From positions 1 through 5,734 of the forward strand of contig JAKABK010000150.1 of the NCBI GenBank assembly GCA_021796905.1: 5,734 nt of DNA. Reading direction: 5' to 3'. The notes below the pieces were generated by a model. It had not been told where the DNA came from, did no database searches, and was given only the letters and a program-made list of their open reading frames with translations. The position numbers were made by a program, and so were the translations under genes. This DNA comes from Actinomycetes bacterium (GTDB taxonomy: Bacteria; Actinomycetota; Acidimicrobiia; Acidimicrobiales; Palsa-688). Positions within the stretch are counted from its first letter, which is position 1; each line of letters begins with the position of its first letter. Shown here one piece after another: positions 4,720 through 5,734 of this stretch.

Positions 4720-5734
4720 GTGCCTCCTTCCTCCCCAGTGCTCGTCACCGCCGAGACCGACCCTTCCCGCCTGGGCGCCCTCGCCGGGCTGCTCGTCGAC
4801 TCCCCCGCCGTCGCGACGCTCCCCCCCTGCGCCGCGGCCGGGCCCGACGGCGCCGCTGCGGTGATCGTCGATCGGACCGCCGTTTCCCCCGAGATGGAGG
4901 ACTGGCTGGGGGAAGTGGCCCGGTCCGGCGGCAGCGTGGTGCGCATCAGCGGCCCGGGCGCTCCGGCGACCCTCCCCGACGGGGAGTGGTTCGTCACCGT
5001 CACCGACGCCGCCCGACCATGGGCCGGCCGCCTCCCCCGGGAGTGGGCGGTGACCGGCGCATGGGCGCCGTTGCAGCCCGCCGCCGGCGACGAGACCCTC
5101 GCGGCGGTGAACGTCGGGTTCTCCGAGCGCCCGGTGATCTGCCGGCGAACGGTCGGCGCCGGCCAGGTGGTCACCTGCGCCCTGGGGGACGCCACCAGCC
5201 TGCGCACCCCGGAGCTGCGCCACCTCCTGTCCCGCTTGCTGCGCGGCCGGCCCGGCGGACCCGGGCGGGTCGGAGTGGCGGTCCTCGGCTACGGGCCGCT
5301 CGGGGGCATGGGCCTGCACCACGGTCTCGGCGCCGCCAGCACCGACGGTCTCGACTTCGTGGCCGTCGGCGACGCGTCCCCGGACCGCCTCGAGGCGGCG
5401 GAGGCCGAGTTCCCCGGGGTGAGCACCTACAGCACCCCCGAGCTGCTCGCCGCCGACGACGCGGTCGACGTGGTGATCGTAGCCACCCCACCCTCGACCC
5501 ACCCGGAGCTGGCCGAGGTCTTCCTCCGGGCAGGCAAGCACGTGGTGTGCGAGAAGCCGCTGTGCTTCACCCCCGCCGAGGCCGACCACCTGATCTCCCT
5601 GGCCGGCACTGAGGGGGTGACCCTGACGGTCCACCAGAACCGACGCTGGGACCCCGACTTCCTCGCCGTTCGCCGGGTCGTCGAGTCCGGACGCCTCGGT
5701 GAGCTGTTCAACATGGAGACCTTCGTCGGCGGCT
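4720..5734 (+). CDS. Gfo/Idh/MocA-type oxidoreductase with N-terminal ThuA-like domain, 3' partial
   Basis: The frame is open from a TGA at 4666-4668 to the right edge and shows 338 residues, with the C-terminus missing. Residues 184-300 are a Rossmann NAD(P)-binding fold of the Gfo/Idh/MocA family. They include GYGPLGGMG (190-198), VGDASPDRLEAAEAEFPG, DVVIVATPPSTHPELAEVFLRAGKHV, and the EKP motif with Lys279, the conserved active-site lysine. HQNRRWDPDFLAVRRVVESGRLGEL begins at residue 305 and is typical of this family's entry into its substrate and dimer domain. These enzymes oxidise or reduce sugars and related alcohols. Residues 7-175 are extra: a strand-helix start, AAVIVDRTAVSPEMEDWLGEVARSGG, and VGAGQVVTCALGD (145-157) followed by a helix. 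This resembles a diverged ThuA (class I amidotransferase-like) domain. GTG 4720 is chosen because of the -10-like box just upstream; GTG 4738 is the alternative. The oxidoreductase call is firm; the ThuA call is moderate. Confidence 0.88.
   Translation, partial: MPPSSPVLVTAETDPSRLGALAGLLVDSPAVATLPPCAAAGPDGAAAVIVDRTAVSPEMEDWLGEVARSGGSVVRISGPGAPATLPDGEWFVTVTDAARPWAGRLPREWAVTGAWAPLQPAAGDETLAAVNVGFSERPVICRRTVGAGQVVTCALGDATSLRTPELRHLLSRLLRGRPGGPGRVGVAVLGYGPLGGMGLHHGLGAASTDGLDFVAVGDASPDRLEAAEAEFPGVSTYSTPELLAADDAVDVVIVATPPSTHPELAEVFLRAGKHVVCEKPLCFTPAEADHLISLAGTEGVTLTVHQNRRWDPDFLAVRRVVESGRLGELFNMETFVGG

Noticed and set aside
4591..5634. Long minus-strand open frame of 347 codons opposite the oxidoreductase gene
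   Set aside because: The plus strand here encodes clear Gfo/Idh/MocA motifs. The reverse frame is Gly/Arg/Ala-rich with no recognisable domain and is a typical high-GC mirror frame.

Overview
The window is very GC-rich DNA (roughly 70 percent by eye) with strongly G/C-biased third codon positions. It reads like an actinobacterial chromosome. The flotillin-like, ChrB-N-like, DUF2237 and HtrA proteins all look like Actinomycetota versions. A lineage such as Acidimicrobiia is possible but is a guess. There is no sign of phage, insertion sequences, CRISPR, tRNA or rRNA, and the region looks like ordinary chromosome.

Layout. Five genes lie on the minus strand and one on the plus strand. Reading the minus strand in its own direction, the order is: an HtrA/DegP-type membrane-anchored serine protease (4558 to 2762); a strong terminator-like hairpin (2739-2701); a DUF2237 protein (start preferred at 2669); a protein made only of a ChrB-type N-terminal domain (start GTG 2236); a small soluble NfeD-like OB-fold protein (start GTG 1597); and a flotillin/SPFH protein (1325 to 75) followed by a hairpin near the window edge. 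Diverging from htrA across a 161-bp intergenic region, a plus-strand gene starts at GTG 4720 and runs off the right edge. It encodes a Gfo/Idh/MocA-type oxidoreductase with an extra N-terminal domain that resembles ThuA.

How they may work together. The NfeD-like/flotillin pair is the clearest functional unit: NfeD and SPFH proteins are classic neighbours and form membrane-associated scaffolds. Here both partners lack visible transmembrane segments. HtrA would be an extracytoplasmic quality-control protease, so a loose envelope-stress theme is possible, but nothing in the sequence proves co-regulation. DUF2237 and the ChrB-N protein are 49 bp apart and may be co-transcribed.

Notable points. 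(1) The NfeD-like frame contains G GGG GGG in the exact phase of a -1 slippery heptamer. A -1 slip there, or one missing G in the assembly, gives a 90-residue protein whose TAG directly abuts the flotillin ATG. (2) Three genes without Shine-Dalgarno sequences (GTG 1597, GTG 2669, GTG 4720) have -10-like hexamers 6-8 nt upstream, as expected of leaderless transcripts, whereas htrA and the flotillin gene have good Shine-Dalgarno sites. (3) The oxidoreductase is an apparent ThuA-like plus Gfo/Idh/MocA fusion. I found no convincing wholly new system.
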